Source of the DNA: Kroppenstedtia sanguinis | GTDB lineage: Bacteria; Bacillota; Bacilli; Thermoactinomycetales; DSM-45169 | DNA length: 64,000 nucleotides | Reading direction: 5' to 3' | Assembly (NCBI RefSeq): GCF_050433445.1 | Contig: NZ_JBNPXF010000008.1 | Coordinates: 79,015-143,014, forward strand | Shown: piece by piece, positions 42,022 through 50,675 of the stretch | Position numbering within the stretch: the stretch's first letter is position 1 | How the letters are laid out: the number at the start of each line of letters is the position of its first letter | The notes under the pieces: generated by a model | Database searches by the model: none | Told to the model about the DNA's origin: nothing | The model's input: only the letters and a program-made list of their open reading frames with translations | Translations under genes and position numbers: made by a program

Positions 42022-43127
42022 AGAGCGTTCCCCTCCTCAAAAAACTGAACCACTTTCTCGATCACTATCTCTTGCTCCTCATTCGTCAATTCCGGATAAA
42101 TCGGCAAAGCTAATGTCGTTCCCGCCGCCGCTTCCGCCTGAGGCAGATCCGGGACTGGAAAACGGTCTTGCCATGCTCTTTGGTGATGCAACGGCATCGG
42201 ATAATAGATTTCACAGCCAATACCATGGGCGTTCAACCATTTTTTCAATGAGGCGCTGTGCATCGTCTGCACAATATACAAGTGATAGGCTGGCAACACC
42301 CTCGTAGAGGTGGAGGGAAGTCGAACCGGCAATGAGTGAAACGCATCCCGATAACGACTGGCTAAAACTCGCCGTCGCTGATTCCATTTCAGCAAATGTT
42401 TCACCTTCACCCTCAGGATCGCCGCCTGAATTTCATCCAGCCTGCTGTTATAACCGAAACAAGAATGATGATATTTACGCTCAGTTCCATGGGTGCGCAA
42501 GCGTTGGATTTTTTCATACAACGTGGGGTTGGAGGTGGTGATCATGCCGCCATCTCCAACCCCACCCAAATTTTTTGTGGGATAGAAAGAGAAGCAGCCG
42601 ATATCTCCCCAGGAACCCACCGGTTGCCCATCGAGTTGGGCACCGATCGCCTGACAGGCGTCCTCTACCACCGCCAGTCGATGGCGTTGGGCAATGGAGG
42701 ACAATGCTTTCATATCTGCAGGATGGCCAAACAGGTGAACGGGAAGGATCGCTTGGGTTTGTGATGTAATCGCTTGTTCCACCTGGTCAGGATCCAGCTG
42801 ATAGTTCCGGGGCTCAATATCGACTAGAACCGGCCGAGCACCCGTTTGCACGATCGCTTCGATGGTGGCGAAAAAAGTGTATGGACTCGTAATCACTTCA
42901 TCGCCTTCACCCACACCCCAGGCGGTCAACGCCAGGAATAAAGCATCGGTTCCGCTGTTTACTCCGATCCCATATTGGGTGCCACAAAGGGTAGCCACCT
43001 CTTTTTCCAAGGCTTCACTCGCTTTTCCCAAAATAAATTGCCCGCGCTCCAATACATCTCTGATCTCCTTCTCCAGCTCCTCTCGCAGCGATTGATGCTG
43101 ACGTTGGATATCGATTAATGGGATCAT
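42018..43127 (-). CDS. DegT/DnrJ/EryC1/StrS family PLP sugar aminotransferase
   Basis: 369 residues. GVNSGTDALFLAL binds PLP phosphate, EDACQAIGA holds the pyridine-stabilising Asp, and FSFYPTKNLGGVGDGG carries the Schiff-base Lys. C-terminal IGCEIYYPMPLH is typical of the family. It transfers an amino group to a keto-sugar nucleotide, probably the product of the Gfo/Idh dehydrogenase encoded divergently. AGGAGGGGG precedes the start. An 8-bp CATAGAAT upstream resembles a sigma-K -10, but no -35 is seen. Confidence 0.92.
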   Translation of the reverse strand: MIPLIDIQRQHQSLREELEKEIRDVLERGQFILGKASEALEKEVATLCGTQYGIGVNSGTDALFLALTAWGVGEGDEVITSPYTFFATIEAIVQTGARPVLVDIEPRNYQLDPDQVEQAITSQTQAILPVHLFGHPADMKALSSIAQRHRLAVVEDACQAIGAQLDGQPVGSWGDIGCFSFYPTKNLGGVGDGGMITTSNPTLYEKIQRLRTHGTERKYHHSCFGYNSRLDEIQAAILRVKVKHLLKWNQRRRVLASRYRDAFHSLPVRLPSTSTRVLPAYHLYIVQTMHSASLKKWLNAHGIGCEIYYPMPLHHQRAWQDRFPVPDLPQAEAAAGTTLALPIYPELTNEEQEIVIEKVVQFFEEGNAL

Positions 43128-43194
43128 CGCTCCCCCTCCTCACCGTTCATTCTATGATCCATCCAATTCATTTAAGACCGAAGGGGATGAGCCT

Positions 43195-44166
43195 TTGTCC
43201 GCAAAAATCGTACACATCGCCCTTGTGGGCGCTGGATTTATGGGAGAGAATCATCTGCGAAATCTGATCTCCCTACCCGATGTAGAAGTGATCGGGATAT
43301 TTGATTCCGATTTTGCAAAATCCAAGATCCTTGCTGAAAAGTATCAGGTTCCTCTCGCCAAAAAACTGCCTGACCTGACGAAAGCAGCAGACGCTGCTGT
43401 CATCTGTGTACCGACGATGGCCCATTATGCAGTCGCTGTGGAAGCGATTCAGCAGGGATGCCATGTGTTTGTGGAAAAGCCTTTCACCCACCGCCTCGAA
43501 GAGGCGCAGTCTCTCTGCCAGATGGCCTCCCACTATGGAGTTCACATTCAAGTGGGACATGTGGAGCGATTTCATCCTGTAATTCAGACGTTGCTCCAGT
43601 CGGTTCGATACGAACAGTTGGTGATGGGTGAATTTTATCGCTATGTCCCTTTAAAAAAGAGAATCGATGCAGATGTCTGCCTGACCTTAATGGTTCACGA
43701 TCTGGACCACGTGCTTCACATCGCCGATCGAATGAAAGTCTCTCCTACAGATCTTTCCGCCACCGGTCAGGTGGTGCACCCGCAGGAGATGAACCAAGGT
43801 AAGGTCGATAATGCCCAGGTCCATCTCTCTTTTACTTCTTCTTTTCATGTGACGATTCACGCAGTCCGGGCCGGTTCTCTCCGAAAAAGGGAGATCATCT
43901 TGACGGAGACAGACCGAACCTGGGTTGCTGATCTATTGAATCACCGTCTGGATCTATACACCCGATCCCACCGATTCTCCGATTCTATCCAGTGCCGGAC
44001 CGTCCTTACCCCGACAAGTTCTCCCTTGTTGGAGGAAATCAAACACTTTATCCAGACTGTACAAACCGATCGCCCACCGGCAGTGTCCCAGATGGATGGG
44101 TTCCGCGTCATGAAGCTGGTGGAGCAAATTCAATCGGAAATGGGAAAAAGGAGTGAGCCCAAGTGA
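43195..44166 (+). CDS. Gfo/Idh/MocA oxidoreductase, probable sugar-nucleotide dehydrogenase
   Basis: 323 residues from a TTG with AAGGGGATGAG upstream. The NAD fold is VALVGAGFMGENHLRN-like (ALVGAGFMGENH), followed by VEKPFTHRLEEA with the catalytic Lys and GHVERFHPVIQ. It resembles WlbA-type UDP-N-acetylglucosaminuronate or UDP-GlcNAc 3-dehydrogenases that feed 3-amino-sugar synthesis. The divergent aminotransferase and acyltransferase would complete such a route. Its stop overlaps the GTG start of the SQD1-like gene by 4 bp. Confidence 0.87.
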   Translation: MSAKIVHIALVGAGFMGENHLRNLISLPDVEVIGIFDSDFAKSKILAEKYQVPLAKKLPDLTKAADAAVICVPTMAHYAVAVEAIQQGCHVFVEKPFTHRLEEAQSLCQMASHYGVHIQVGHVERFHPVIQTLLQSVRYEQLVMGEFYRYVPLKKRIDADVCLTLMVHDLDHVLHIADRMKVSPTDLSATGQVVHPQEMNQGKVDNAQVHLSFTSSFHVTIHAVRAGSLRKREIILTETDRTWVADLLNHRLDLYTRSHRFSDSIQCRTVLTPTSSPLLEEIKHFIQTVQTDRPPAVSQMDGFRVMKLVEQIQSEMGKRSEPK

Positions 44167-45308
44167 TTTTATTGACAGGTGCAGATGGCTATATCGGCTG
44201 GCCGTTGATGATGAAGCTGAGTCAAGCTTATCCCGAGGAAAGGGTGGTCGGAGTGGATCACCTGGGTCGACGTCGCTGGGTCGAAGAGATCGGAAGTGTG
44301 AGCGCCATCCCGATCGCATCAATGGAAAAGCGCTTGGAGACGGCAAAAGAATTCGGGATGCAGAACCTCACCTTTATCCATGCCGATCTCACCGATTATC
44401 AGCGGGTCTGTCAATTATTAAAAACCTTTCGCCCCCGAGTGATCCTCCATGTGGCTGCTCAACCCGCCGCCCCCTATTCCCACCTACACGCCCCGCTAGC
44501 CCATTATACACAGGAAAACAACAACCAGATGTGTCGGAATCTCTTATGGGGCATCAAAGAATGCGGGCTGGAGCAGGAAACCCATCTGGTGGAAACTACA
44601 ACCACCGGAGTGTACGGATCACCCAATTTCACCATTCCGGAGGGATTTATCGATGTGAAAACGGAGACGGGCTCTGACGTCATCCCTTACCCCGGAATGG
44701 CTACCTCCTGGTATCACATGAGCAAAGTGGCGGACATCAACAACCTGTATCTCTCCTCCAAAATGTGGGAGTTAACCATCACTGATTTAAGAACGGCAAT
44801 CGTATTTGGAACCGGAACGAAAGAAACCCGGCTGCACCCCCATCTGGCAACCCGGTTTGATTTTGATTTTTACTTCGGTGTCGTGGCGAACCGTTTTTGT
44901 GCGCAGATGCTGGCAGATCATCCCATCACTCTTTATGGAAAAGGGGAGCAGAAAAAGCCGATGATCGCCTTGGAAGATGCGGTAGACTCCCTGGTTCAGG
45001 CCGCCGCACGCCCCCTCAACCATAAATTTCAGGTGTTTAACCAAATGACCGGGCTGATCAGTCCTAAACAACTGGCAGAACAGATCCAACAAGCCGGGCA
45101 AAAGCAAGGTCTGCAAGCCCAAGTCAGCCATATTCCCAATCCCAGAAAGGAAAATGAAACCCACCAGATGCAGATGGAAAACAAAGGGTTTCGACAGCAT
45201 TTTCTCCCACAGGAGGCGGTTTCTCTCCAAGTGGGAATGGATGGGATGATCCAAGACCTTCTGCCCTGGCGATCCGTATTTAAAGAATATAAAGATCGAT
45301 TTTTATAA
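44163..45308 (+). CDS. SQD1-like NAD-dependent epimerase (UDP-sulfoquinovose synthase family)
   Basis: 381 residues. The sequence matches the SQD1 pattern closely: TGADGYIGWPLMMKL, DHLGRRRWVEEIG, SAIPIASMEKRL, HVAAQPAAPYSH, LVETTTTGVYGSPN (active Thr), SSWYHMSK-like TSWYHMSKVADINN (YxxxK), TRFDFDFYFGVVANRFCAQ, HPITLYGKG, FQVFNQMTG and HIPNPRKENETHQ. SQD1 makes UDP-sulfoquinovose from UDP-glucose and sulfite; other members make related sugars. GTG start overlapping the upstream stop. It is followed by a CgeB-like transferase 14 bp later. Confidence 0.85.
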   Translation: MILLTGADGYIGWPLMMKLSQAYPEERVVGVDHLGRRRWVEEIGSVSAIPIASMEKRLETAKEFGMQNLTFIHADLTDYQRVCQLLKTFRPRVILHVAAQPAAPYSHLHAPLAHYTQENNNQMCRNLLWGIKECGLEQETHLVETTTTGVYGSPNFTIPEGFIDVKTETGSDVIPYPGMATSWYHMSKVADINNLYLSSKMWELTITDLRTAIVFGTGTKETRLHPHLATRFDFDFYFGVVANRFCAQMLADHPITLYGKGEQKKPMIALEDAVDSLVQAAARPLNHKFQVFNQMTGLISPKQLAEQIQQAGQKQGLQAQVSHIPNPRKENETHQMQMENKGFRQHFLPQEAVSLQVGMDGMIQDLLPWRSVFKEYKDRFL

Positions 45309-45322
45309 AGGGCGGAAGCAAA

Positions 45323-46933
45323 ATGAAATGGTACTATTTTGAAAATATCCCCAATTATGTTGATACGGTTCCTTCTGGGTTTCAAAAGAACGGAGTCCCA
45401 CTTCGGATCCCCAAACCAGACTTAACTTCACAAGAGTTGGTCAAAGAATTGAACCGATATCAACCTGACGTGATCCTGACCAATGGGTGGACACCCTTTC
45501 ATCGGGAACCTTATTTTCAGGTCCTTCGCCAGTATTGCGAAGAAACCCAAAGCCTTCATGTGTTTTGGTCGACGGAAGATCCCCTTCATACCGATTATTG
45601 GGGAATGTATATTCTGGAAATCGGGCAGCCTGACATCGTCTTCACCCACGCTGTTCACGCTCCGAAAATGTATCAAGAAAGGGGGATTCCCTCCTACTAT
45701 CTTCCCTTTGCCTGTAATCCCCGAATTCACCGCTCTCTCCCTTCACTCCCCCAATATCGATCTGATATTGCCCTAGTGGCCAATTTCTCCAATGCAACGA
45801 TGGAGAGTTGGCGAATCCGCAGCCTCCGAATTCTGTTGGAACCGTTGCTGAGAGCAAATTTTTCGGTATCCATATGGGGGAAGGGATGGGAACAGGGGAA
45901 GAAGCTCCTTCCTTTTTCTGTTCCCGATAGCACCATCCGGGGGCCTCTTCCATACAACCGTGTTCCCTACGTTTATTCCTCTGCCAAATTGGTCTTGGGG
46001 ATTCAAAATCACAGGGATCTATTAACTCGCAGGACCTGGGAATGCCTCGGCACCGGCGGGTTATTGATCACCAACCACACCCCTGCCGTACTCCGCCACT
46101 TTCGGCCCCGTCAACATTTACTGACCAGTCGTAGTGCAGAGGAGACACGGAAGTTAGCTCATTTCCTACTACAAAATAAAGAAACCCGGCAAACAATAGC
46201 TGCCAATGGCCAGAAGTCGGTGCATCAGAACCACCGGTACGCCCACCGCGTCCAGGAGATGCTGGACATTGCATCAAAAATGCTACAAATCAAGCGAAAA
46301 AAAAGGAAATCTTATCGGTTTCCCAGCCCTTTATTACGTCAAGAAATTCGTATCCACTCGACTTTTTCAAGCATCCTGCCGCAAGGAAAATTAAGCAAAA
46401 GTTCGTATCTCACCGTAAAAAGGAAAAAAGGATCCCCCAACCAGGAAATCCGAAGCGGTTTATTGTTTTCACTCGCTTCCTGTGCGAAGGAAGGACTCGA
46501 TCTTCATCAAGCCCAGTTGAAGCTGTTTCTTGCGATTGATCCCATTAAAAACACAAAAATCACCTGCCGGTTTTTCAGTTGTACTGAAGAGCTGAGCCAC
46601 CCTACCTTGGAAAAGGAAGCACAGACCATTTCCGTGGACATGAACATCCTTAACCGAAAAAAAGTGTATCAGGTCCCGATCACCCTGAACCTCACCTCAC
46701 TGATCCAACGATTCATCCAACAAAAGAAAAAAACATTGGGAATTTATCTTTACCTTCCCACCCATGATCACGGGGCCGTTCAATTTTTGGGCCCACAAAA
46801 GCCGAAAATCCACGCCTTATCTGGAATCGTCTTTTATCGGCGCTTCGTTCCCCGGTTGGAAATCACCTACCAGAACAAACCATCACATCTTCTTCCCCTG
46901 GATTGGTCTCCCTTTGTCGGAGGATCAGGATAA
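45323..46933 (+). CDS. CgeB-like spore glycosyltransferase with C-terminal beta-sandwich domain
   Basis: 536 residues. The first 330 match the CgeB family (glycosyltransferase-4-like): PDVILTNGWTPFH, VFWSTEDPLHTDYW, PDIVFTHAVHAPKMYQERG, YLPFACNPRIH, SIWGKGWEQG, GIQNHRDLLTRRTWECLGTG and SVHQNHRYAHRVQEMLDIA. CgeB is a sigma-K-controlled spore outer-layer protein. From about 345 a beta-rich domain follows (SYLTVKRKKGS, QLKLFLAIDPIKNTK, VPITLNLTSLIQRF, VPRLEITY), with the pattern of carbohydrate-binding DNRLRE domains. RBS GGGCGGAAGC is weak. It ends the glycan operon. Confidence 0.8.
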   Translation: MKWYYFENIPNYVDTVPSGFQKNGVPLRIPKPDLTSQELVKELNRYQPDVILTNGWTPFHREPYFQVLRQYCEETQSLHVFWSTEDPLHTDYWGMYILEIGQPDIVFTHAVHAPKMYQERGIPSYYLPFACNPRIHRSLPSLPQYRSDIALVANFSNATMESWRIRSLRILLEPLLRANFSVSIWGKGWEQGKKLLPFSVPDSTIRGPLPYNRVPYVYSSAKLVLGIQNHRDLLTRRTWECLGTGGLLITNHTPAVLRHFRPRQHLLTSRSAEETRKLAHFLLQNKETRQTIAANGQKSVHQNHRYAHRVQEMLDIASKMLQIKRKKRKSYRFPSPLLRQEIRIHSTFSSILPQGKLSKSSYLTVKRKKGSPNQEIRSGLLFSLASCAKEGLDLHQAQLKLFLAIDPIKNTKITCRFFSCTEELSHPTLEKEAQTISVDMNILNRKKVYQVPITLNLTSLIQRFIQQKKKTLGIYLYLPTHDHGAVQFLGPQKPKIHALSGIVFYRRFVPRLEITYQNKPSHLLPLDWSPFVGGSG

Positions 46934-46959
46934 TGAGGTACACACTTATTACCCCAGGC

Positions 46960-47130
46960 CAGGGCTGTTGATTAACGACATAATGGATGATGGGAACGAA
47001 ACGATCCTTTCGCCCTTCCCATTGCCCCCATCGTAAAATAGCGCTTGAGGGGACGGGAATGGTGGGACGGCTATCTCTTGCAAAGAACGCAAAGGCTCTT
47101 CACCGTCCCACCATCTCGACCTTATTTCCG
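46960..47130. repeat. Family 1 MITE-like element, copy 7 (type A, right end lost)
   Basis: Left end cagggctgttgattaacg, blocks gatgggaacgaaacgatcc, ccccatcgtaaaatagcgc and the ctcttgcaaagaacgcaaag hairpin. No right terminal repeat is seen. Confidence 0.75.
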
Positions 47131-47162
47131 ACCTTAACCCTAACCATATCTTATAGAGAAAG

Positions 47163-47243
47163 ACCATATTTACCACGTAACCCTGCCATTCAGCAAGGAA
47201 GCGAAAACGATCCGTTTAAGAATCTGACCATCGAGCAGGGGTA
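47163..47243. repeat. Fragment of a family 1 type B core
   Basis: CCATTCAGCAAGGAAGCGAA and AATCTGACCATCGAGCAGGG line up with the type B block around ccatctggcaaggaagtga and the gggcagggg stretch of copies at 60.6 and 63.8 kb. The rest of 47244-47366 holds nothing recognised. Confidence 0.5.
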
Positions 47244-47366
47244 AAGCTGGACGATATCGGAGCTGGTTCTGAAGAGGTTCCGTTTTTCTTACGGGCCCCC
47301 CTTTAGAGCTTGCTTTAAGGCCTCCAAACATCATCCCCTCTAGATCACCCATGGAATCGGTTCCCC

Positions 47367-48812
47367 TCATGGCTGGTCCTCTTTTTCCTCCCGCCACCAC
47401 AAGGCTTCTTCCGGCTCTTCCAGCACCTCTTGAATTTCATGTTCTCCTGCCACCGCTGGCGGGGATCCGCGCAGGGACTTACCGGAAGTGTCTTTGACAA
47501 AATAAGTGACGACCACTATCCCGACCACTCCGGCGAAGATCAGGTAGTAAGCCGGTACCAGATGGCTTTTCGTCCAATTGATCAACCAAGATACCAGTAA
47601 AGGGGTGGTGCCGCCAAAGATGGAGGCGGAGATATTATAGGTGATCGCCAGCGCTCCATATCTCACTTCCGTGTAGAAGAGGGAAGGGAGCAGGGAGGGC
47701 ATCGACCCTTGGAAAGTGGAAGAAAAGATCGCCAACATCATCAAACCTAAAAAAACGTATCCTGTACTACCGCTTCCGATCAACCAAAAGGCGGGAAGGG
47801 ATAGAAGGATCACTCCGATCAATCCCCCCTGCACAATCCGTTTGGCACCCAAACGGTCGCCAAAATACCCCATCAGGATCACAATCGGAATCATGATCAC
47901 CATGACGATCACAATCAACAGCAGCCCTTTGGTCTCTCCATACCCCAGCACAGCCGACAAATGAGAAGGCATGTAAGATAAAACCATGTAATTGACCACG
48001 TTATAAAAAAACACCACAATCATGCCGATCAGCAATGTCTTCCAATAGGAGGTAAGGATCTCCTTAATCGAGATATGATTATTTTCTTCCCGTGTCTCTT
48101 CCATCGCTTCGAAAGCAGGCGTCTCTTCCAGACGATTCCGCAAGTAAAAGCCGATCAATCCCAAGGGTGCGGCAATCCAGAAGGGAATACGCCATCCCCA
48201 GTCCAACATCGTTTCTGTTCCAAGCACAAAGGTGAGCAATGTGACCAGGCCTGATCCGGCAACATATCCGATCAGGGTCCCCACTTCCAATCCGCTGGCC
48301 ATCACTCCCCGCTTCTTATCCGGGGTCGATTCTGCAATAAAGGTCATCGCCCCAGCATACTCTCCACCGGTTGAAAACCCTTGAACCAAGCGAGCGAGTA
48401 ACAATAGGAAAGTCGCGGTGGAACCGATCGAGGCATAACTGGGAATCAAGCCGATACTCAAGGTAGAGACCGCCATCAAGATCAACGTGATAGCCAACAC
48501 TCGTTTGCGTCCCCAGCGGTCCCCCAACATTCCGAAAAGGAAACCGCCCAATGGTCGGGCAAGAAAGGCGACTGCAAAGGTGGCAAAGGCATAGATCAAT
48601 TGCACACCGCTACTCATTTCAGGGAAAAACACCTTGCCCATGGTCACAGCTAAGTAGGAATAAATACCAAAGTCAAACCATTCCATCGCATTCCCCAGAG
48701 CTGTGGCCACAACCGCTTTTTTCGCCACCTGGGGATCGACGACAGTAATATCCTTTTCATCCAGTCGATGTTTGGATCTCCGTTTCTTTTTGTGATGTTC
48801 TCGCTCAGTCAA
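47367..48812 (-). CDS. proP: ProP-type proline/betaine MFS transporter
   Basis: 481 residues with twelve membrane helices. The sequence follows E. coli ProP closely: ATALGNAMEWFDFGIYSYLA, GKVFFPEMSSGVQL, LARPLGGFLFGMLGDRWGRK, LVQGFSTGGEYAGAMTFIAE, LDWGWRIPFWIAAPLGLIG, LRNRLEETPAF and VPAYYLIFAGVVG. It should import osmoprotectants with protons. The C-terminal tail is short and acidic (EIQEVLEEPEEALWWREEKE), lacking the long antiparallel coiled coil of the E. coli osmosensor. A basic N-terminus (HHKKKRRSKHR) is unusual. TTG start after GGAGGGTGAG. Confidence 0.93.
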   Translation of the reverse strand: MTEREHHKKKRRSKHRLDEKDITVVDPQVAKKAVVATALGNAMEWFDFGIYSYLAVTMGKVFFPEMSSGVQLIYAFATFAVAFLARPLGGFLFGMLGDRWGRKRVLAITLILMAVSTLSIGLIPSYASIGSTATFLLLLARLVQGFSTGGEYAGAMTFIAESTPDKKRGVMASGLEVGTLIGYVAGSGLVTLLTFVLGTETMLDWGWRIPFWIAAPLGLIGFYLRNRLEETPAFEAMEETREENNHISIKEILTSYWKTLLIGMIVVFFYNVVNYMVLSYMPSHLSAVLGYGETKGLLLIVIVMVIMIPIVILMGYFGDRLGAKRIVQGGLIGVILLSLPAFWLIGSGSTGYVFLGLMMLAIFSSTFQGSMPSLLPSLFYTEVRYGALAITYNISASIFGGTTPLLVSWLINWTKSHLVPAYYLIFAGVVGIVVVTYFVKDTSGKSLRGSPPAVAGEHEIQEVLEEPEEALWWREEKEDQP

Positions 48813-48893
48813 TTCTCACCCTCCTTGCCCCATTTCAGTTAAATCCGGGCATAGTATCAGCAGAGGAGGGATCTTTCATACCTGCACAAACCG

Positions 48894-48943
48894 AAAAAAA
48901 CCGCATTTCAAGCCGATTTGAAGGCTTTGAAATGCGGTTTTTT
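48894..48943. terminator. Bidirectional terminator between DUF441 and proP
   Basis: AAACCGCATTTCAA pairs with TTTGAAATGCGGTTT, flanked by A and T runs. It ends the DUF441 transcript upstream of proP. Confidence 0.82.
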
Positions 48944-48962
48944 TCTGGAGTCACCTGGGCAT

Positions 48963-49409
48963 TCATCCCCGCAGAAATTGAGAAAACAAAGATAAGATCC
49001 CGGCGGCAATCAGCGGCCCCACGGGAACACCACGAAAAAAAGCAACCCCGATAATGGTTCCAATCATCAATCCGGTGACGATCGTCGGCTGATTTGTCAG
49101 CATGTGGGCCCCCCTGCCTCCCAGATAAGCCACAAGGATCCCCACAACCACAGCTGCCCAACCAGAAAAACTCTTCAACGTATCCACCAGCTGAGACCAA
49201 GGGATTTTACCCAAAGCGACAGGAGCGAGCACGCCCATGGTTAAAATGATGACTCCGATTTTCAAACCGTACTGCTCTGTCCATGTCAACAGCTGATTTC
49301 CCGGCCACAGGCGCAGGGCCAATAATCCTGCTCCTGCGATCCAGACCGTGGCGTTTTTGGAGACGATACCCAAAAGGGTAATAACCAGCAACATCAAGAA
49401 TACATCCAC
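48963..49409 (-). CDS. DUF441 family membrane protein
   Basis: 148 residues with four hydrophobic helices. The sequence follows the DUF441/YtwI pattern: LLVITLLGIVSKNATVWIAG, YGLKIGVIILTMGVLAPVA, GWAAVVVGILVAYLGGRGAH, TGLMIGTIIGVAFFRGVPVG and PLIAAGILSL. Function unknown. GTG start with a weak upstream site; no better start was seen. It is separated from proP by a terminator. Confidence 0.88.
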   Translation of the reverse strand: MDVFLMLLVITLLGIVSKNATVWIAGAGLLALRLWPGNQLLTWTEQYGLKIGVIILTMGVLAPVALGKIPWSQLVDTLKSFSGWAAVVVGILVAYLGGRGAHMLTNQPTIVTGLMIGTIIGVAFFRGVPVGPLIAAGILSLFSQFLRG

Positions 49410-49735
49410 TTCGGATCACCGCTTATTCTGGTTTAATCATTAAGGCTTCCTTTTTTCATTCGATCCTGACGATGTACGATCTCATCTTTTATTTTTGGAG
49501 GCTTAAAACTTTATTTTAACATCCTCGCACCAAAGGGCACCCAATAAATTAAACCCCTGGATATATTTCGCCTTAAAGCCCATGTAATAGAGCATACTAG
49601 GCAAAACAGATGTGGATCCACGGGAATTCGCAGTAAAGCGATCTTGATTTATACCATACTAAATGATACCCTTATTTTTGGTAGTTAATCTGAAACTCGG
49701 TGGTGAATGGTCAACCATGCGCAGGAATTAACGTT

Positions 49736-50035
49736 GGTACCTGCTCACTTTTTTCCTCGTTTGGATTCTACTGATCGTTGCTATCGTACCCATTTTTATC
49801 GGAGACGTTCATTCTCTCCCAAAGAAATCCTCAACACTGTCTTCATCGAAACTGGACCGTTCCCGTGAAATCGATATTTTATATGTTTATATGTGCATTT
49901 ATCCCGTTATTTTTGGTCTTACTGATTACGTGTCCCATCGTTTTTGTTTTGAATCTCATCTGGATCCGGATGAGATATTTATTCCTCATGACTACGAAGT
50001 TCACCTCCACTTAAGCTCTTTCTTTTTTATTCCAT
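49736..50035 (+). other. Possible frameshifted membrane-protein gene; gap 49410-50172
   Basis: One frame encodes a hydrophobic stretch (YLLTFFLVWILLIVAIVPIF) and then a soluble part to EIDILYVYMCI. A second frame takes over with a helix (FIPLFLVLLITCPIVFVLNL, IWIRMRY). Joined, they would form a two-helix protein, suggesting a decayed gene. No start codon with a ribosome site was found. The rest of 49410-49735 is AT-rich with no recognised feature. Confidence 0.25.
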
Positions 50036-50097
50036 AAAAACCTTGTTTTCCTACATATCCTAAGTGCAAATTTCAAATAGAGTCTTCATGCCTGGAG

Positions 50098-50137
50098 TAT
50101 ACTACAATTTTAAGATATCACAATGTCCATTGGACAT
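50098..50137 (+). promoter_or_regulatory. -10 element and palindromic operator upstream of khtT
   Basis: TATACT at 50098-50103 is followed by the perfect dyad ATGTCCA-t-TGGACAT at 50123-50137. Position just downstream of the -10 suits a repressor site. The binding protein is unknown. Confidence 0.45.
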
Positions 50138-50172
50138 ACGGAAATGAACCTAACCAACGGAGGGGTTCCACT

Positions 50173-50661
50173 TTGAAAATCGGGGAAACAGACCTACCTG
50201 GAATTGGGCATAAGTTTAAGGTGACCACCCGAAATGGCGAGGAAATGGTCATCATTATTCATGATGATGGAAGGCGCGAACTGTACCATATCAACTCCCA
50301 CGATCCCGATAAAAATATCTCCATTGCAACATTGGATGATGACGAAGCGAGACACCTGGCAGGCATTATCGGCGGCATGACTTATAAACCCAAGGCACTA
50401 GAAACAATGGAGGTAGCCCTCGACGACTTGATCATCGAATGGTTCAAACTTGAACCCGGTGCGAAATGTATCGGCAACACCATCGGCGAACTGAAGATCC
50501 GCGAGATGACGGGTGCCACTATCATCGCAGTGATTGACAAAGGACAAAAAAATCTGATTCCGGGACCAGACTTTCCATTGGTTGCCGGTTCCACCCTCAT
50601 CGTCGCAGGCGAACGGAAACAGTTAAAATCATTGAAAACCTATTTACACAAGGGATTATGA
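50173..50661 (+). CDS. khtT: KhtT-type regulatory subunit of a K+/H+ antiporter
   Basis: 162 residues. The N-terminal half (ETDLPGIGHKFKV, EMVIIIHDDGRRELY) is the KhtT N-domain; the C-terminal half (IEWFKLEPGAKCIGNTIGEL, TGATIIAVIDKGQ, VAGSTLIVAGERKQLKSL) is a TrkA-C/RCK-C domain that binds c-di-AMP in Bacillus. It regulates the adjacent antiporter. TTG start after GGAGGGG. A paralogue is encoded convergently at 51936. Confidence 0.92.
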   Translation: MKIGETDLPGIGHKFKVTTRNGEEMVIIIHDDGRRELYHINSHDPDKNISIATLDDDEARHLAGIIGGMTYKPKALETMEVALDDLIIEWFKLEPGAKCIGNTIGELKIREMTGATIIAVIDKGQKNLIPGPDFPLVAGSTLIVAGERKQLKSLKTYLHKGL

Positions 50662-50675
50662 CGGGGGAGGGAGCT

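Noticed and set aside
43145..43175. CATAGAAT upstream of the aminotransferase as a sigma-K promoter
   Set aside because: No AC-type -35 at 16-17 bp, so support is insufficient.
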